Of a stretch of 64,000 nt of DNA, positions 30,627 to 42,313 are shown in pieces. Origin of the DNA: Strigamia acuminata (lineage: Eukaryota > Arthropoda > Chilopoda > Geophilomorpha > Linotaeniidae). The translations under genes and the position numbers were made by a program. How positions within the stretch are numbered: position 1 is the first letter of the stretch; every line of letters begins with the position of its first letter. The DNA is taken from the NCBI GenBank assembly GCA_949358305.1, contig OX442314.1, positions 45,640,581 to 45,704,580 on the forward strand, written 5' to 3'. The notes beneath the pieces were generated by a model. The model worked only from the letters and a program-made list of their open reading frames with translations. It ran no database searches and was not told the origin of the DNA.

Positions 30627-30858
30627 CTGAAAATGAAGACATAAATGAAATTCTCACTAGATTACTGTAAGAAAGTGAGAGCATAGATCAATATTATTTA
30701 TGAAAAGTATGTTCCTAATGTTTGATTTAATTTTAATTTTAGAATAAGTTGTATTTGGATGTGGATTAATGATTTCTATCAGCATAAAGTCAGTGATTGA
30801 TTGCAAAACAAACATTTTTCGCACACTCAGCTTGAACTCGTTACTTTTCAAATCCAAA

Positions 30859-31153
30859 ATGACGAGTAAACAACAGTCGGTGTGATTATTCGAGTTTATT
30901 TTATTCGTGTTTGAAGACACAAGCTGATGCACGTTGGTGCAAACCCATTCAAATGCCAGGTATGTTTAAGGAAAAACCCATTGACGTGTCATTTGTGGGC
31001 TTATTCTTTCGTTGAAACTTGGGATTTAAAAAAAAAATCATTCTAGAACCCATACACGAGAAAAACCATTTAAGTGTCGCTTGTGTAGTTATTCATGCAT
31101 TCGAAATGGGCAATTAGAAAGACAAAGCTAGGCATACAAGAGAAAAACAATTT
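30859..31153 (+). pseudogene. Decayed zinc-finger copy (U3)
   Basis: Same lesions as U1. Confidence 0.8.
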
Positions 31154-31599
31154 AATTAACAATTAAATTGTGCATTTAAATTTTTTAATTTAAATATCAT
31201 TCTTTTTTCAAACTCATAAATTTAGAATACGGTACTGAAAATTCGTGTCGATTCGTGTTTTTGTGAGAAATGGGAATAGCTGGAGCCTCTGGGATGCTCG
31301 CCTGGATATTTGCTAGCGTCAAAGAGAAGAAATCATTTTTTATAAATGTTTAGAAAACATCAAAAGTGACCCGGGAGTTTGAGGCAGAAGGGAATTTGTT
31401 TTTGCTCGGTATTGCTGTAAGGATATGGGGGAAAAGTGCACTTTTTCACTTGACTACTTGCTTATAAAATAAACCAATAATATTTGAATTCTTTTAATTT
31501 CAGAATGTTTATTTCCGATGTGATTGAGTGATATCCTATCTGTCAGTTTACGAAGCAAACGTTTTATACACGGATCTTGGAGTCTCGTTAATATTCAAA

Positions 31600-32334
31600 A
31601 TGGAGAGGAAACAAGAGCGTTACAGTTGCAATCTATGTGATTATTCGTGCTCATTTTATTCAGTTTTGAAGAATCACATGCTTATACATACGGGTGAAAA
31701 ACCCTTCAAATGCCAAATGTGTTCAATTTCTTTTAGGCTTAAAGGAAAATTAGTTATCCACATGCGAACTCACACAGGTGAAAAATCATTCAAGTGCCAT
31801 CTTTGTACTTATTCCTGTATTGAAAGTGGGGTTTTAAGAAGACATATTGCAACTCATACAGGTGAAAAACCATTCAAGTGCCATCTTTGTGCTTATTCCT
31901 GTATTACAAGTGGGGATTTAAGAAACCATATTGCAACTCATACGGGTGAAAAACCATTCAAGTGCCATCTTTGTGCTTATTCCTGTATTAAAAGTGGGGA
32001 TTTAAGAAAACATATTGCAACTCATACGGGTGAAAAACCATTCAAGTGCCATCTTTGTGCTTATTCCTGTATTAAAAGTGGGGATTTAAGAAAACATATT
32101 GCAACTCATACGGGTGAAAAACCATTCAAGTGCCATCTTTGTGCTTATTCCTGTGTTAGAAATGGGGATTTAAAAACTCATTTGTTAATACATACGGGTG
32201 AAAAACCATTCAAGTGTCATTTATGTGATTACGCCAGTATTAAAAGTTGTAATTTAAAAAAAGCATATTGCAACTCACACTTGAAAAAAACCATTCAAGT
32301 GCCATCATTGTGGTTATTTCTGTGCGCATTGTAA
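31600..32334 (+). CDS. C2H2 zinc-finger protein, type B, 244 residues (U3)
   Basis: Same protein as the U2 copy. TATA box at 31463. Confidence 0.8.
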   Translation: MERKQERYSCNLCDYSCSFYSVLKNHMLIHTGEKPFKCQMCSISFRLKGKLVIHMRTHTGEKSFKCHLCTYSCIESGVLRRHIATHTGEKPFKCHLCAYSCITSGDLRNHIATHTGEKPFKCHLCAYSCIKSGDLRKHIATHTGEKPFKCHLCAYSCIKSGDLRKHIATHTGEKPFKCHLCAYSCVRNGDLKTHLLIHTGEKPFKCHLCDYASIKSCNLKKAYCNSHLKKTIQVPSLWLFLCAL

Positions 32335-32640
32335 TACTTTGAAAAAACATTTAACAAAGCATAACAAAAATGCAGAAAAGTGAAAATTTGTTTCAATTTG
32401 TGTTTCCATAAAATAAAACGTGTTGTGATTGTAAATTTTTCTAACTGCATTTTTATGAGATGATGTTCTTAATTTTTGAAATTTATATTTTGTTTTTACT
32501 CGTATTATAAGGTGAGGCCCAAAATATTATGAACACATGGGATTTGTTTGTTTTGATATCATCTCGTCGTTTTATGGTTTTCTAACCTATTCCAATCGCT
32601 TTTTTTACATTAAAATAACCAAGTTAAAGCTGCGTCTGCA

Positions 32641-32953
32641 GGCCACCAGGTGGCGCTCCGACCCAGCCGTCCAGGGGGCGCTGGGGGCGTTTTCATCAAC
32701 GGCACGCCACCAGCGCTTCCTGGACGACTCGATATGGCGCCACCTAGTGCTCATTAAAATCGATAACGCGCCACCAGCGCCCCCTTCCCTGGATGCCGTG
32801 GGTGCGCCACCTGCAGGGATCAAACACAACTAAATGCCGACGACCAATCGTGACACACTTAAATATCACATGACAAAGCCAATTTCAGCCAATTGCATGG
32901 CAAAGAAATCGGCTTTATCCAATCGCAATGCAAAGAAAGAGACCTTTCGCCTA
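32641..32953. promoter_or_regulatory. CTCF-like cluster (32641-32818) and CCAAT boxes (end of U3)
   Basis: Six CTCF-like sites and four CCAAT boxes, unchanged. Confidence 0.5.
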
Positions 32954-33497
32954 GAATCTTTAGATAGCGAAGCACCCCTCCCCCTGACCGAACCGGCAGC
33001 CAGGCCCCTCCCCCCGAGCGGTCGGCCCGCCAGCGTGCACCCGGGCCCGACCGGACCCAGTCGCAACAATGCCCCGCCGCCGACAATGTCCAACTTTGCG
33101 CAGCAACAAGCCCCTCGTTTTTAGGCTCAACAAACAACAGCAACTCCCTCAGCTTTAGGCCTGCTCTGCAGCAGCTGACCAAATAATAACTTTGCAGAGC
33201 CTTTAGGCACAGGGGGGCGGGGAAGCTGTTTTTTTTTTAGCATTAATTATAATTCCTGATATGGAAAATGGTTTAGCAAGTGAATTGAGGTGAGTGGCTT
33301 TTTGGGTTGATCATTAACTTTAGCATTAATGTTTTTAGTTTTCATTGATTTTTGTTTTGTTAGTTGTTGGGGAATTAACGATATCGCGGCTACGCCGCGA
33401 AATCAGGCACGACAGTTGATTTCACTGGCGCTTTTATTCATTTCCGTCTCCCAACGTTGAAAACACACATTTACAATTTATTTTCTTAGTTTTTCAG

Positions 33498-34513
33498 ATG
33501 GTTTGCATTCCTTTAAACGGCTCTCCTTCTGCGGAACCTCGGGAAAGGTAGGTTTGTTGGATAATTCGATTTTTATTTCTTGATTTAATGCATTTTTTGT
33601 CTGATTTTCGCACGATTTTTACATTATTTTTAAGGTCATTTGGACTGCCCAAATGGACTGCCCAAATGGACTGCCCAATATTTCAGATAAGTATTTTTTT
33701 TTTTTTTTTGGCGAATTGGTTCTTCGTGTTCTTTTCCATATCATTGTAGGTTCTTGTGAATGCCGCCATATTTACTTTTCTCGTTTTTTTTGCCATTTTA
33801 ATGAAAATTTTTACAGAAATACTTGTTTATTTTTTTGCCCCAATATTTATATGCCTGGCGGATTTGGGGCCTGGGGATTGACCCGCTCCGGCATCGGGCA
33901 ACGGGTCCAATGGCGTGGCTCGGCTCGGCTCGGCTCGGCTCGGCTCGGCTCGGCTCGGCTCGGCTCGGCTCGGCTCGGTCGAGAGCGCCGCCACCGCCCG
34001 ACACGGGCGCTGCCGGCGCGCTGCTCGTTACGGTGCATAGCAGGCGCGCAGGCCTATTTTTGTGTTCGCATTTCGTCTCTCCGTTTCCAGCTGGCCCTTT
34101 TCGTTCGGCGCTTCCCGGCGAGAAAGTATCGCACGTACGATGCCCGTTTACGCAGTGAGTAGGCTTTTTCTTTCTCGTCCCGGTGCGTTAGAAGGCGAGG
34201 TGGGTGAGATTTTTGCTTTCTATTCCAGCAATTACGCGTACAGTTTGTTAGGGTTATCGTAAGGGTTATTGTGCTTGTTGTCTGCATCGTTCTTTTATCG
34301 TTTTTCTTTCTCGTTTCAGCTCCCGGACACGCCAAGCTGGGCCCAACGTCGCGGCAAAATCCTTCTCCGAGTGGAAGGTTTTTGTTGATTTGATTTTTAT
34401 TTTTACTCATTTATCGATTTATTGATGTTTCAGGTACTGGACACTCCAAGCTGGGTCCGAGGCAACATCGCAGGCAGGGGGCAGCAGGAATTCCTTCTCC
34501 ATTCAACATCCAG

Positions 34514-34565
<52 letters not shown>

Positions 34566-34981
34566 TTCTTTTTCTTTTTTTTTTTCTTTCTCGCCGAGTA
34601 AGTATGAGCACGCGAGGCGTTTTTGGGCTGTATTCATTGATTTTTGTTCTTTTTGCAGCTGGTTTCGACCACCCGACGACCCCCGCACACCCCCCGGACT
34701 ACGCCACGGACACGTGAGGTTGGATACGGCGAGTTTGGCCGATGAAAACTTTTTTTTTGGCCCAATTTTGGGTTTGGCCGCCATCTCGGGACTTCTGTCA
34801 GATAAGTGTCGTCTGATCTCGGTTTTAAATAAACTATCCACAATCTTTAGATAGTTTATTAAAAACTTAAATTTATATCTAGGATTTTCAAATGACGACT
34901 GCAGCTTGTTTCGACCGCCCAAAGGCCCCTGGACAGCCCCCGACTGCCCCCGACTGCCCCCGACTTTGGTGACACTAGAAG
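33498..34981 (+). other. Mini-exon series (U4)
   Basis: All segments present; exon C is 34091-34154 and exon H ends at 34981. Confidence 0.5.
33917..33978. repeat. (GGCTC)n microsatellite (U4)
   Basis: About 12 repeats. Confidence 0.95.
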
Positions 34982-35034
34982 GTGAGGTGGCCTTTTTTTT
35001 GTTCTTTACTTCTAAGCTTTTTTGGCGTAAAAAG

Positions 35035-36107
35035 TGCATTTTTGGGCAGGAAAATTGCAATTTTTGGTAAAAAAAATTGCATTTTTGGTGAGGAAAGTGC
35101 ACTTTTGAAGGAAAAAGAATGCATTTTGGTGTGGAAGGTTACATTCTCCGAAAGGAAAATTGCATTTTTGGGCAGGAAAATTGCATTTTTGGTGCGGAAA
35201 TTGCATTTTTTGTGAGGATAATTACAATTTTTGGGAGGAAAATTGCATTTTCCTCCCAATTGCAGTTTTTTGGCCTAATTTTGGGTTTTTTTTCCCACCT
35301 TTTTCCGATTTTGGCAATTTTTCGTGCTTTCCAGGAACCAAAAATGCACTTTTTAGGCCGAAAATGCATTTTCGGTTCCCAACCGTGCACTTTTAGTTGA
35401 TTATCTAATCGTTTTTTGGCTTTGAACGAGTTGATTCTAGCAAATGTTGAGCATGCACAGTTCTGAGTGTTCTGGAATCAAGTTCTGTTGATTGCAGGAC
35501 TAGTTGGCCAATAATATCTTATCAGGAAATGAATGTATTAGTACACTCGTTTCCTGATAAGAAATCATTCGGATAAACTTAAGTCTTTGCAATAAAAGTT
35601 TACCAAAGAATCAACCCCAAACGTGGAGTATGAGAAAGAATCGGTTTTTCAATAATCCGCTTCTAAAAAACACGACACGTTTCCATCTGAGAAATTCGAG
35701 AGAATCGATTTTTCGATTTGAAATTGAATGGGCCAAAAAATAAATTTTTACTTCGAAAATTGAATATTTTAGTTGGAAAAATGAATTTTTGTCTAAAAAA
35801 AATGAATTTTTCGTCTAAAGAAATGAACTTTTCGTCTAAAAAGTGAATTTTTCGATCAAAAAATGAATTTTTCGATCAAAAAAATGAATTTTTCGATAAA
35901 AAAATGAATTTTTCGATAAAAAAAATGAATTTTTCGTCTAAAAAAATGAATTTTTCGTCTAAAAAGTGAATTTTTCGATCAAAAAATGAATTTTTCGATA
36001 AAAAAAAATGAATTTTTCGATAAAAAAATGAATTTTTCGATAAAAAAATGAATTTTCCGATAAAAAAAATGAATTTTTCGTCTAAAGAAATGAATTTTTC
36101 GTCTAAA
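35035..36107. repeat. Two AT-rich minisatellites (U4)
   Basis: 35035-35396 and 35779-36107, with the hairpin between them. Confidence 0.85.
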
Positions 36108-36128
36108 ACCACCGGCAGTATTGCCATT

Positions 36129-36347
36129 TCATTGAGCAACCATTATAACACGATTCACTTCAGTATTAGAATCGTTTCCTAAAGGAAGTCCTCTATTCGG
36201 TGCATACGGAGTCATTCTCTTAACCATTCGAATGCAATCGATAATCGGGCAAACAGATGCGCAGAGTGTGCAACCCGTGCACTTGTCAGTTGCCCATTTT
36301 TTGAGATGGCGGGTGACGTATCCAGAGTTTTCATGTCTTTTTGACAA
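36129..36347 (-). pseudogene. DPYD: Dihydropyrimidine dehydrogenase C-terminal fragment (U4)
   Basis: Same residues as U1. The G-to-C variant at 36356 lies just upstream on the minus strand. Confidence 0.8.
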
Positions 36348-36442
36348 CCGTAAGTCCTTCCAATTGACTTCTAAGCTCGCAAATAATAATTTAGACTAAT
36401 CGAACGTTCGTTTTCAATGCACAAAATGCAGCCAATGTCTGT

Positions 36443-36811
36443 ATGGTCAATCGGATGGCTGCGACTTCCCGTCGCTGTAAATTCAGGCGCTCATCAAAAC
36501 CTGCGATTCCCGTTCGTGCGACTAAAACTTCTTTTGTTCGAGAAGCAATTCAGGTTATGGAACGAGATGGCCAGGCGATGATAGACAAAATCGCCAAAAG
36601 ACAAAGACAGAGACAGAAGAAAAAAATAAAATTGAATAGTGTTTCATCTGCGAACAACCCAAGCACATCCAGACGGTTTCTGCCGTATTTGAATCCGATG
36701 ATTGCGTCAACAAGAACAGTTATTCTACGACAGAAAAAAATCGAAAAAGATTATCATGACCAACCCACCGAATGTCTCATCACTGGCAAACAAGTGTTTC
36801 GATATCTATAA
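36443..36811 (+). CDS. Hypothetical 122-residue basic protein (U4)
   Basis: Same sequence as the U1 frame. Confidence 0.3.
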   Translation: MVNRMAATSRRCKFRRSSKPAIPVRATKTSFVREAIQVMERDGQAMIDKIAKRQRQRQKKKIKLNSVSSANNPSTSRRFLPYLNPMIASTRTVILRQKKIEKDYHDQPTECLITGKQVFRYL

Positions 36812-37552
36812 TCAGTTGGAAATAAATTCACATATTTATTGTTCACCAATTCTGGATTTTTTCTCATTTCTTGCTCATCAATTCTGCAGTTTTGTGATCG
36901 TCTGCTATCCTGCACATTGAAGCTGCGATATACGCATTGGGATACCAAAATTCGTCTCAGGTTTTCGTGAAACTCCGGTCGAGGTACGTAGTCAGCATTC
37001 GGGTATAGAGAAAACGTGGATTTCCTGGTGTTGAGATTTCCAAGCTGACCCATGCAAAACAAGAATTTATTGATAAATATTACTTTATATTTGGACGAAT
37101 TTCTAAAGAAAATTTTACTTTTTGAATTAATTTCATCGAAGAAACAAATAATTCACAAGTTTAGGGAATGGTTCTGTTTTCGCGATGTGAATGGGAATAC
37201 GGTGTATAAACAGCATTTTTTGTACAGAAAAATAAAAAAAACTGGTATTTATTTTGACTCAATATAACTAGGTCTAACAAATAGCAAATATTGTTTTTGC
37301 AGCACCAAGATGTCGGTGCCACTAATCCTCACGCTCCTTCCAATCGGCCAACACGTCGCTTTATTCATTTTTACCAAGAGATGGCGCAAAATTCAACTTC
37401 ACATCGGGTTTTACTCTCACCCTGCAACCTCATGTTTTCCATTCGCTAGCTAATACCCACTGCGCGCTTGAGAAAATCATTTCACATTTGTTTGCCGAAA
37501 AATATGAATTGGGGTATGATCTGACGTTCAATATTGCCACTTCTAAACTTAC

Positions 37553-37665
37553 CTTTGACTTTTGTTTTGTAGTTTGCTGATCTGTAAGATCCATAAGTCT
37601 ATTCAAGGCTCCGTGATCTTCAGTGCCGCAGCACGAAAACATTGTGGCCAAATCATAACCAACTG
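37553..37665 (-). other. Orphan antisense exon (U4)
   Basis: Splice sites kept. Confidence 0.4.
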
Positions 37666-37897
37666 CTGAAAATGAAGACATAAATGAAATTCTCACTAGA
37701 TTACTGTAAGAAAGTGAGAGCATAGATCAATATTATTTATGAAAAGTATGTTCCTAATGTTTGATTTAATTTTAATTTTAGAATAAGTTGTATTTGGATG
37801 TGGATTAATGATTTCTATCAGCATAAAGTCAGTGATTGATTGCAAAACAAACATTTTTCGCACACTCAGCTTGAACTCGTTACTTTTCAAATCCAAA

Positions 37898-38192
37898 ATG
37901 ACGAGTAAACAACAGTCGGTGTGATTATTCGAGTTTATTTTATTCGTGTTTGAAGACACAAGCTGATGCACGTTGGTGCAAACCCATTCAAATGCCAGGT
38001 ATGTTTAAGGAAAAACCCATTGACGTGTCATTTGTGGGCTTATTCTTTCGTTGAAACTTGGGATTTAAAAAAAAAATCATTCTAGAACCCATACACGAGA
38101 AAAACCATTTAAGTGTCGCTTGTGTAGTTATTCATGCATTCGAAATGGGCAATTAGAAAGACAAAGCTAGGCATACAAGAGAAAAACAATTT
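37898..38192 (+). pseudogene. Decayed zinc-finger copy (U4)
   Basis: Same lesions as U1. Confidence 0.8.
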
Positions 38193-38638
38193 AATTAACA
38201 ATTAAATTGTGCATTTAAATTTTTTAATTTAAATATCATTCTTTTTTCAAACTCATAAATTTAGAATACGGTACTGAAAATTCGTGTCGATTCGTGTTTT
38301 TGTGAGAAATGGGAATAGCTGGAGCCTCTGGGATGCTCGCCTGGATATTTGCTAGCGTCAAAGAGAAGAAATCATTTTTTATAAATGTTTAGAAAACATC
38401 AAAAGTGACCCGGGAGTTTGAGGCAGAAGGGAATTTGTTTTTGCTCGGTATTGCTGTAAGGATATGGGGGAAAAGTGCACTTTTTCACTTGACTACTTGC
38501 TTATAAAATAAACCAATAATATTTGAATTCTTTTAATTTCAGAATGTTTATTTCCGATGTGATTGAGTGATATCCTATCTGTCAGTTTACGAAGCAAACG
38601 TTTTATACACGGATCTTGGAGTCTCGTTAATATTCAAA

Positions 38639-39373
38639 ATGGAGAGGAAACAAGAGCGTTACAGTTGCAATCTATGTGATTATTCGTGCTCATTTTATTC
38701 AGTTTTGAAGAATCACATGCTTATACATACGGGTGAAAAACCCTTCAAATGCCAAATGTGTTCAATTTCTTTTAGGCTTAAAGGAAAATTAGTTATCCAC
38801 ATGCGAACTCACACAGGTGAAAAACCATTCAAGTGCCATTTATGTGATTATTCTTGTATTGAAAGTGGAAATTTAAAAAAGCATATTGCAACTCACACAG
38901 GTGAAAAACCATTCAAGTGCCATTTGTGTGATTATTCTTGTATTCAAAGTGGAAATTTAAAAAACCATATTGCAACTCATACAGGTGAAAAACCATTCAA
39001 GTGCCATCTTTGTACTTATTCCTGTATTGAAAGTGGGGTTTTAAGAAGACATATTGCAACTCATACGGGTGAAAAACCATTCAAGTGCCATCTTTGTGCT
39101 TATTCCTGTATTACAAGTGGGGATTTAAGAAAACATATTGCAACTCATACGGGTGAAAAACCATTCAAGTGCCATCTTTGTGCTTATTCCTGTGTTAGAA
39201 ATGGGGATTTAAAAACTCATTTGTTAATACATACGGGTGAAAAACCATTCAAGTGTCATTTATGTGATTACGCCAGTATTAAAAGTTGTAATTTAAAAAA
39301 AGCATATTGCAACTCACACTTGAAAAAAACCATTCAAGTGCCATCATTGTGGTTATTTCTGTGCGCATTGTAA
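38639..39373 (+). CDS. C2H2 zinc-finger protein, type A, 244 residues (U4)
   Basis: Same residues as the U1 protein, although U4 differs from U1 elsewhere. TATA box at 38502. Confidence 0.8.
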   Translation: MERKQERYSCNLCDYSCSFYSVLKNHMLIHTGEKPFKCQMCSISFRLKGKLVIHMRTHTGEKPFKCHLCDYSCIESGNLKKHIATHTGEKPFKCHLCDYSCIQSGNLKNHIATHTGEKPFKCHLCTYSCIESGVLRRHIATHTGEKPFKCHLCAYSCITSGDLRKHIATHTGEKPFKCHLCAYSCVRNGDLKTHLLIHTGEKPFKCHLCDYASIKSCNLKKAYCNSHLKKTIQVPSLWLFLCAL

Positions 39374-39679
39374 TACTTTGAAAAAACATTTAACAAAGCA
39401 TAACAAAAATGCAGAAAAGTGAAAATTTGTTTCAATTTGTGTTTCCATAAAATAAAACGTGTTGTGATTGTAAATTTTTCTAACTGCATTTTTATGAGAT
39501 GATGTTCTTAATTTTTGAAATTTATATTTTGTTTTTACTCGTATTATAAGGTGAGGCCCAAAATATTATGAACACATGGGATTTGTTTGTTTTGATATCA
39601 TCTCGTCGTTTTATGGTTTTCTAACCTATTCCAATCGCTTTTTTTACATTAAAATAACCAAGTTAAAGCTGCGTCTGCA

Positions 39680-39992
39680 GGCCACCAGGTGGCGCTCCGA
39701 CCCAGCCGTCCAGGGGGCGCTGGGGGCGTTTTCATCAACGGCACGCCACCAGCGCTTCCTGGACGACTCGATATGGCGCCACCTAGTGCTCATTAAAATC
39801 GATAACGCGCCACCAGCGCCCCCTTCCCTGGATGCCGTGGGTGCGCCACCTGCAGGGATCAAACACAACTAAATGCCGACGACCAATCGTGACACACTTA
39901 AATATCACATGACAAAGCCAATTTCAGCCAATTGCATGGCAAAGAAATCGGCTTTATCCAATCGCAATGCAAAGAAAGAGACCTTTCGCCTA
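39680..39992. promoter_or_regulatory. CTCF-like cluster (39680-39857) and CCAAT boxes (end of U4)
   Basis: Six CTCF-like sites and four CCAAT boxes, followed by the truncated unit U5. Confidence 0.5.
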
Positions 39993-40536
39993 GAATCTTT
40001 AGATAGCGAAGCACCCCTCCCCCTGACCGAACCGGCAGCCAGGCCCCTCCCCCCGAGCGGTCGGCCCGCCAGCGTGCACCCGGGCCCGACCGGACCCAGT
40101 CGCAACAATGCCCCGCCGCCGACAATGTCCAACTTTGCGCAGCAACAAGCCCCTCGTTTTTAGGCTCAACAAACAACAGCAACTCCCTCAGCTTTAGGCC
40201 TGCTCTGCAGCAGCTGACCAAATAATAACTTTGCAGAGCCTTTAGGCACAGGGGGGCGGGGAAGCTGTTTTTTTTTTAGCATTAATTATAATTCCTGATA
40301 TGGAAAATGGTTTAGCAAGTGAATTGAGGTGAGTGGCTTTTTGGGTTGATCATTAACTTTAGCATTAATGTTTTTAGTTTTCATTGATTTTTGTTTTGTT
40401 AGTTGTTGGGGAATTAACGATATCGCGGCTACGCCGCGAAATCAGGCACGACAGTTGATTTCACTGGCGCTTTTATTCATTTCCGTCTCCCAACGTTGAA
40501 AACACACATTTACAATTTATTTTCTTAGTTTTTCAG

Positions 40537-41262
40537 ATGGTTTGCATTCCTTTAAACGGCTCTCCTTCTGCGGAACCTCGGGAAAGGTAGGTTTGTTGGA
40601 TAATTCGATTTTTATTTCTTGATTTAATGCATTTTTTGTCTGATTTTCGCACGATTTTTACATTATTTTTAAGGTCATTTGGACTGCCCAAATGGACTGC
40701 CCAAATGGACTGCCCAATATTTCAGATAAGTATTTTTTTTTTTTTTTGGCGAATTGGTTCTTCGTGTTCTTTTCCATATCATTGTAGGTTCTTGTGAATG
40801 CCGCCATATTTACTTTTCTCGTTTTTTTTGCCATTTTAATGAAAATTTTTACAAAAATATTTGTTTATTTTTTTGCCCCAATATTTATATGCCTGGCGGA
40901 TTTGGGGCCTGGGGATTGACCCGCTCCGGCATCGGGCAACGGGTCCAATGGCGTGGCTCGGCTCGGCTCGGCTCGGCTCGGCTCGGTCGAGAGCGCCGCC
41001 ACCGCCCGACACGGGCGCTGCCGGCGCGCTGCTCGTTACGGTGCATAGCAGGCGCGCAGGCCTATTTTTGTGTTCGCATTTCGTCTCTCCGTTTCCAGCT
41101 GGCCCTTTTCGTTCGGCGCTTCCCGGCGAGAAAGTATCGCACGTACGATGCCCGTTTACGCAGTGAGTAGGCTTTTTCTTTCTCGTCCCGGTGCGTTAGA
41201 AGGCGAGGTGGGTGAGATTTTTGCTTTCTATTCCAGCAATTACGCGTACAGTTTGTTAGGGT
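40537..41262 (+). other. Interrupted mini-exon series (U5)
   Basis: Exon A (40537-40586) and exon C are intact. Exon D is interrupted by the LTR; E-H are absent. Confidence 0.5.
40955..40986. repeat. (GGCTC)n microsatellite (U5)
   Basis: About 6 repeats, half the usual number. Confidence 0.95.
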
Positions 41263-42277
41263 TGTCGCGCTCAACTCTAACCGTCGCTAACTCGTGGGTT
41301 GATTACTTAATTCGACTAACTCACTACCGCTTTGCTCAAGCGGTTTACCCAAAGAAATGATTACACAGATATAAAAGGTAAAATATAATATAGATTTATT
41401 CTGTGGGACAATGTACAGATATATCTTATATATATATATAAAAGGTAGGTAAAAGGTAAATCGGAATGGGTGAAGGGAAATGGAAAGGTAAAGGTATGAT
41501 GAAAGCTGGCTGGAATCGGCGAGGTCGTCTGTTGTCTCGGTCGTGTCCAAGATGGCGTCCTCGTTGTGGCAACGTGGTGTCGTCTTGGGCCGGCGTGGCA
41601 ATATGGCGTCCTCGACTCGTCTCTGGCTGGTCCTTCGGGCTCACGCTGGTCGGGCGCGAGTGAATGCTTAGTTAAAAGGCTTACTTCGGGCTGTTGTCTA
41701 GGTTTTTGTGTGGTGTCCGGCGATCACACAGCGGCGGACTCTTCTGGCTCCCGGCGGTCACACAGCGGCGGGAACGCTCGTCGTGGTTTAACTGCAGTTT
41801 AGGCTTGTGCGACCGTTTGTCTGCACAACTCGCTAAACTGGAGTGGTTTTTACTATTTCTAGCTGGTGTGCTAAAATAGTGTGGTAATCTTATCTCGCAG
41901 GTTACTCTGCGGAGTTTGACACTGACCAAACGTACTCACGGTAAATTGTCCTTTGTCCTTGGTCAATCCCAGTATATTTACTTGGGCCTGATCTTGTAGG
42001 ACGACGGGTTTACGTGTGTTTCTCGTTTGATGGTTGTGTTGGTTCTGCCCGCTCAGTGCAAGGCACATTCCTTTGCACAAAGCGGGGTTGACAGGTGACC
42101 GGAATCACCCAATGGTGGGGTGGACGAGCCATCCCCACTCCCTCAGGGCAGACGCCTGTCCATTGACTAGATGTCAATGCACTGAGGGAAGGGAGACGCG
42201 CTTGCGGCTCCCCTTACACCCGAAACGAGGTCACGAGAGAAACTCTTCGTTGACCCCGGTCCAGTCGGGTCACAACA
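41263..42277 (-). repeat. 3' LTR, 1,015 bp (L1)
   Basis: On the minus strand it begins TGTTGTGACCCGACTGG and ends GAGCGCGACA, so the termini are TGT...ACA. It holds a TATATATATATAA promoter-like box (complement of 41427-41443) and an AATAAA poly(A) signal (complement of 41395-41400) about 30 bp further on, consistent with a U3-R-U5 layout. Direct repeats of CGGCG(A/G)TCACACAGCGGCGG occur near 41718 and 41751, a stem-loop CCCTCAG...CTGAGGG near 42140-42190, and two ATGGCGTCCTCG boxes near 41551 and 41603. Confidence 0.85.
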
Positions 42278-42288
42278 CTTCCCCCTCC
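42278..42288 (-). promoter_or_regulatory. Polypurine tract (plus-strand primer site)
   Basis: GGAGGGGGAAG on the minus strand lies immediately before the LTR start TGTTGTG and 25 bases after the 3' ORF stop. Its position and composition fit the primer for plus-strand DNA synthesis and fix the LTR boundary. Confidence 0.85.
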
Positions 42289-42313
42289 GAGCTCAGACCG
42301 TGGGGCTGAGCGA

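Larger units (their letters stand above)
25910..32953 (+). repeat. Array unit U3 (7,044 bp, zinc-finger type B)
   Basis: Same length as U2, and I noticed no difference from it. It is either a very recent duplicate or an assembly repeat of U2. Confidence 0.95.
32954..39992 (+). repeat. Array unit U4 (7,039 bp, zinc-finger type A)
   Basis: One GGCTC repeat shorter than U3. It carries the type A zinc-finger gene, and C at 36356 where U1-U3 have G. U6 shares both marks. Confidence 0.95.
39993..41262 (+). repeat. Truncated unit U5 (1,270 bp)
   Basis: Starts like the others but stops at GTTAGGGT inside mini-exon D, where the LTR begins. It differs from full units in a shorter GGCTC repeat and in TTACAAAAATATTTG for TTACAGAAATACTTG (about 40850-40864), a change that removes an AG. 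U7 shares every one of these marks. Confidence 0.95.
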
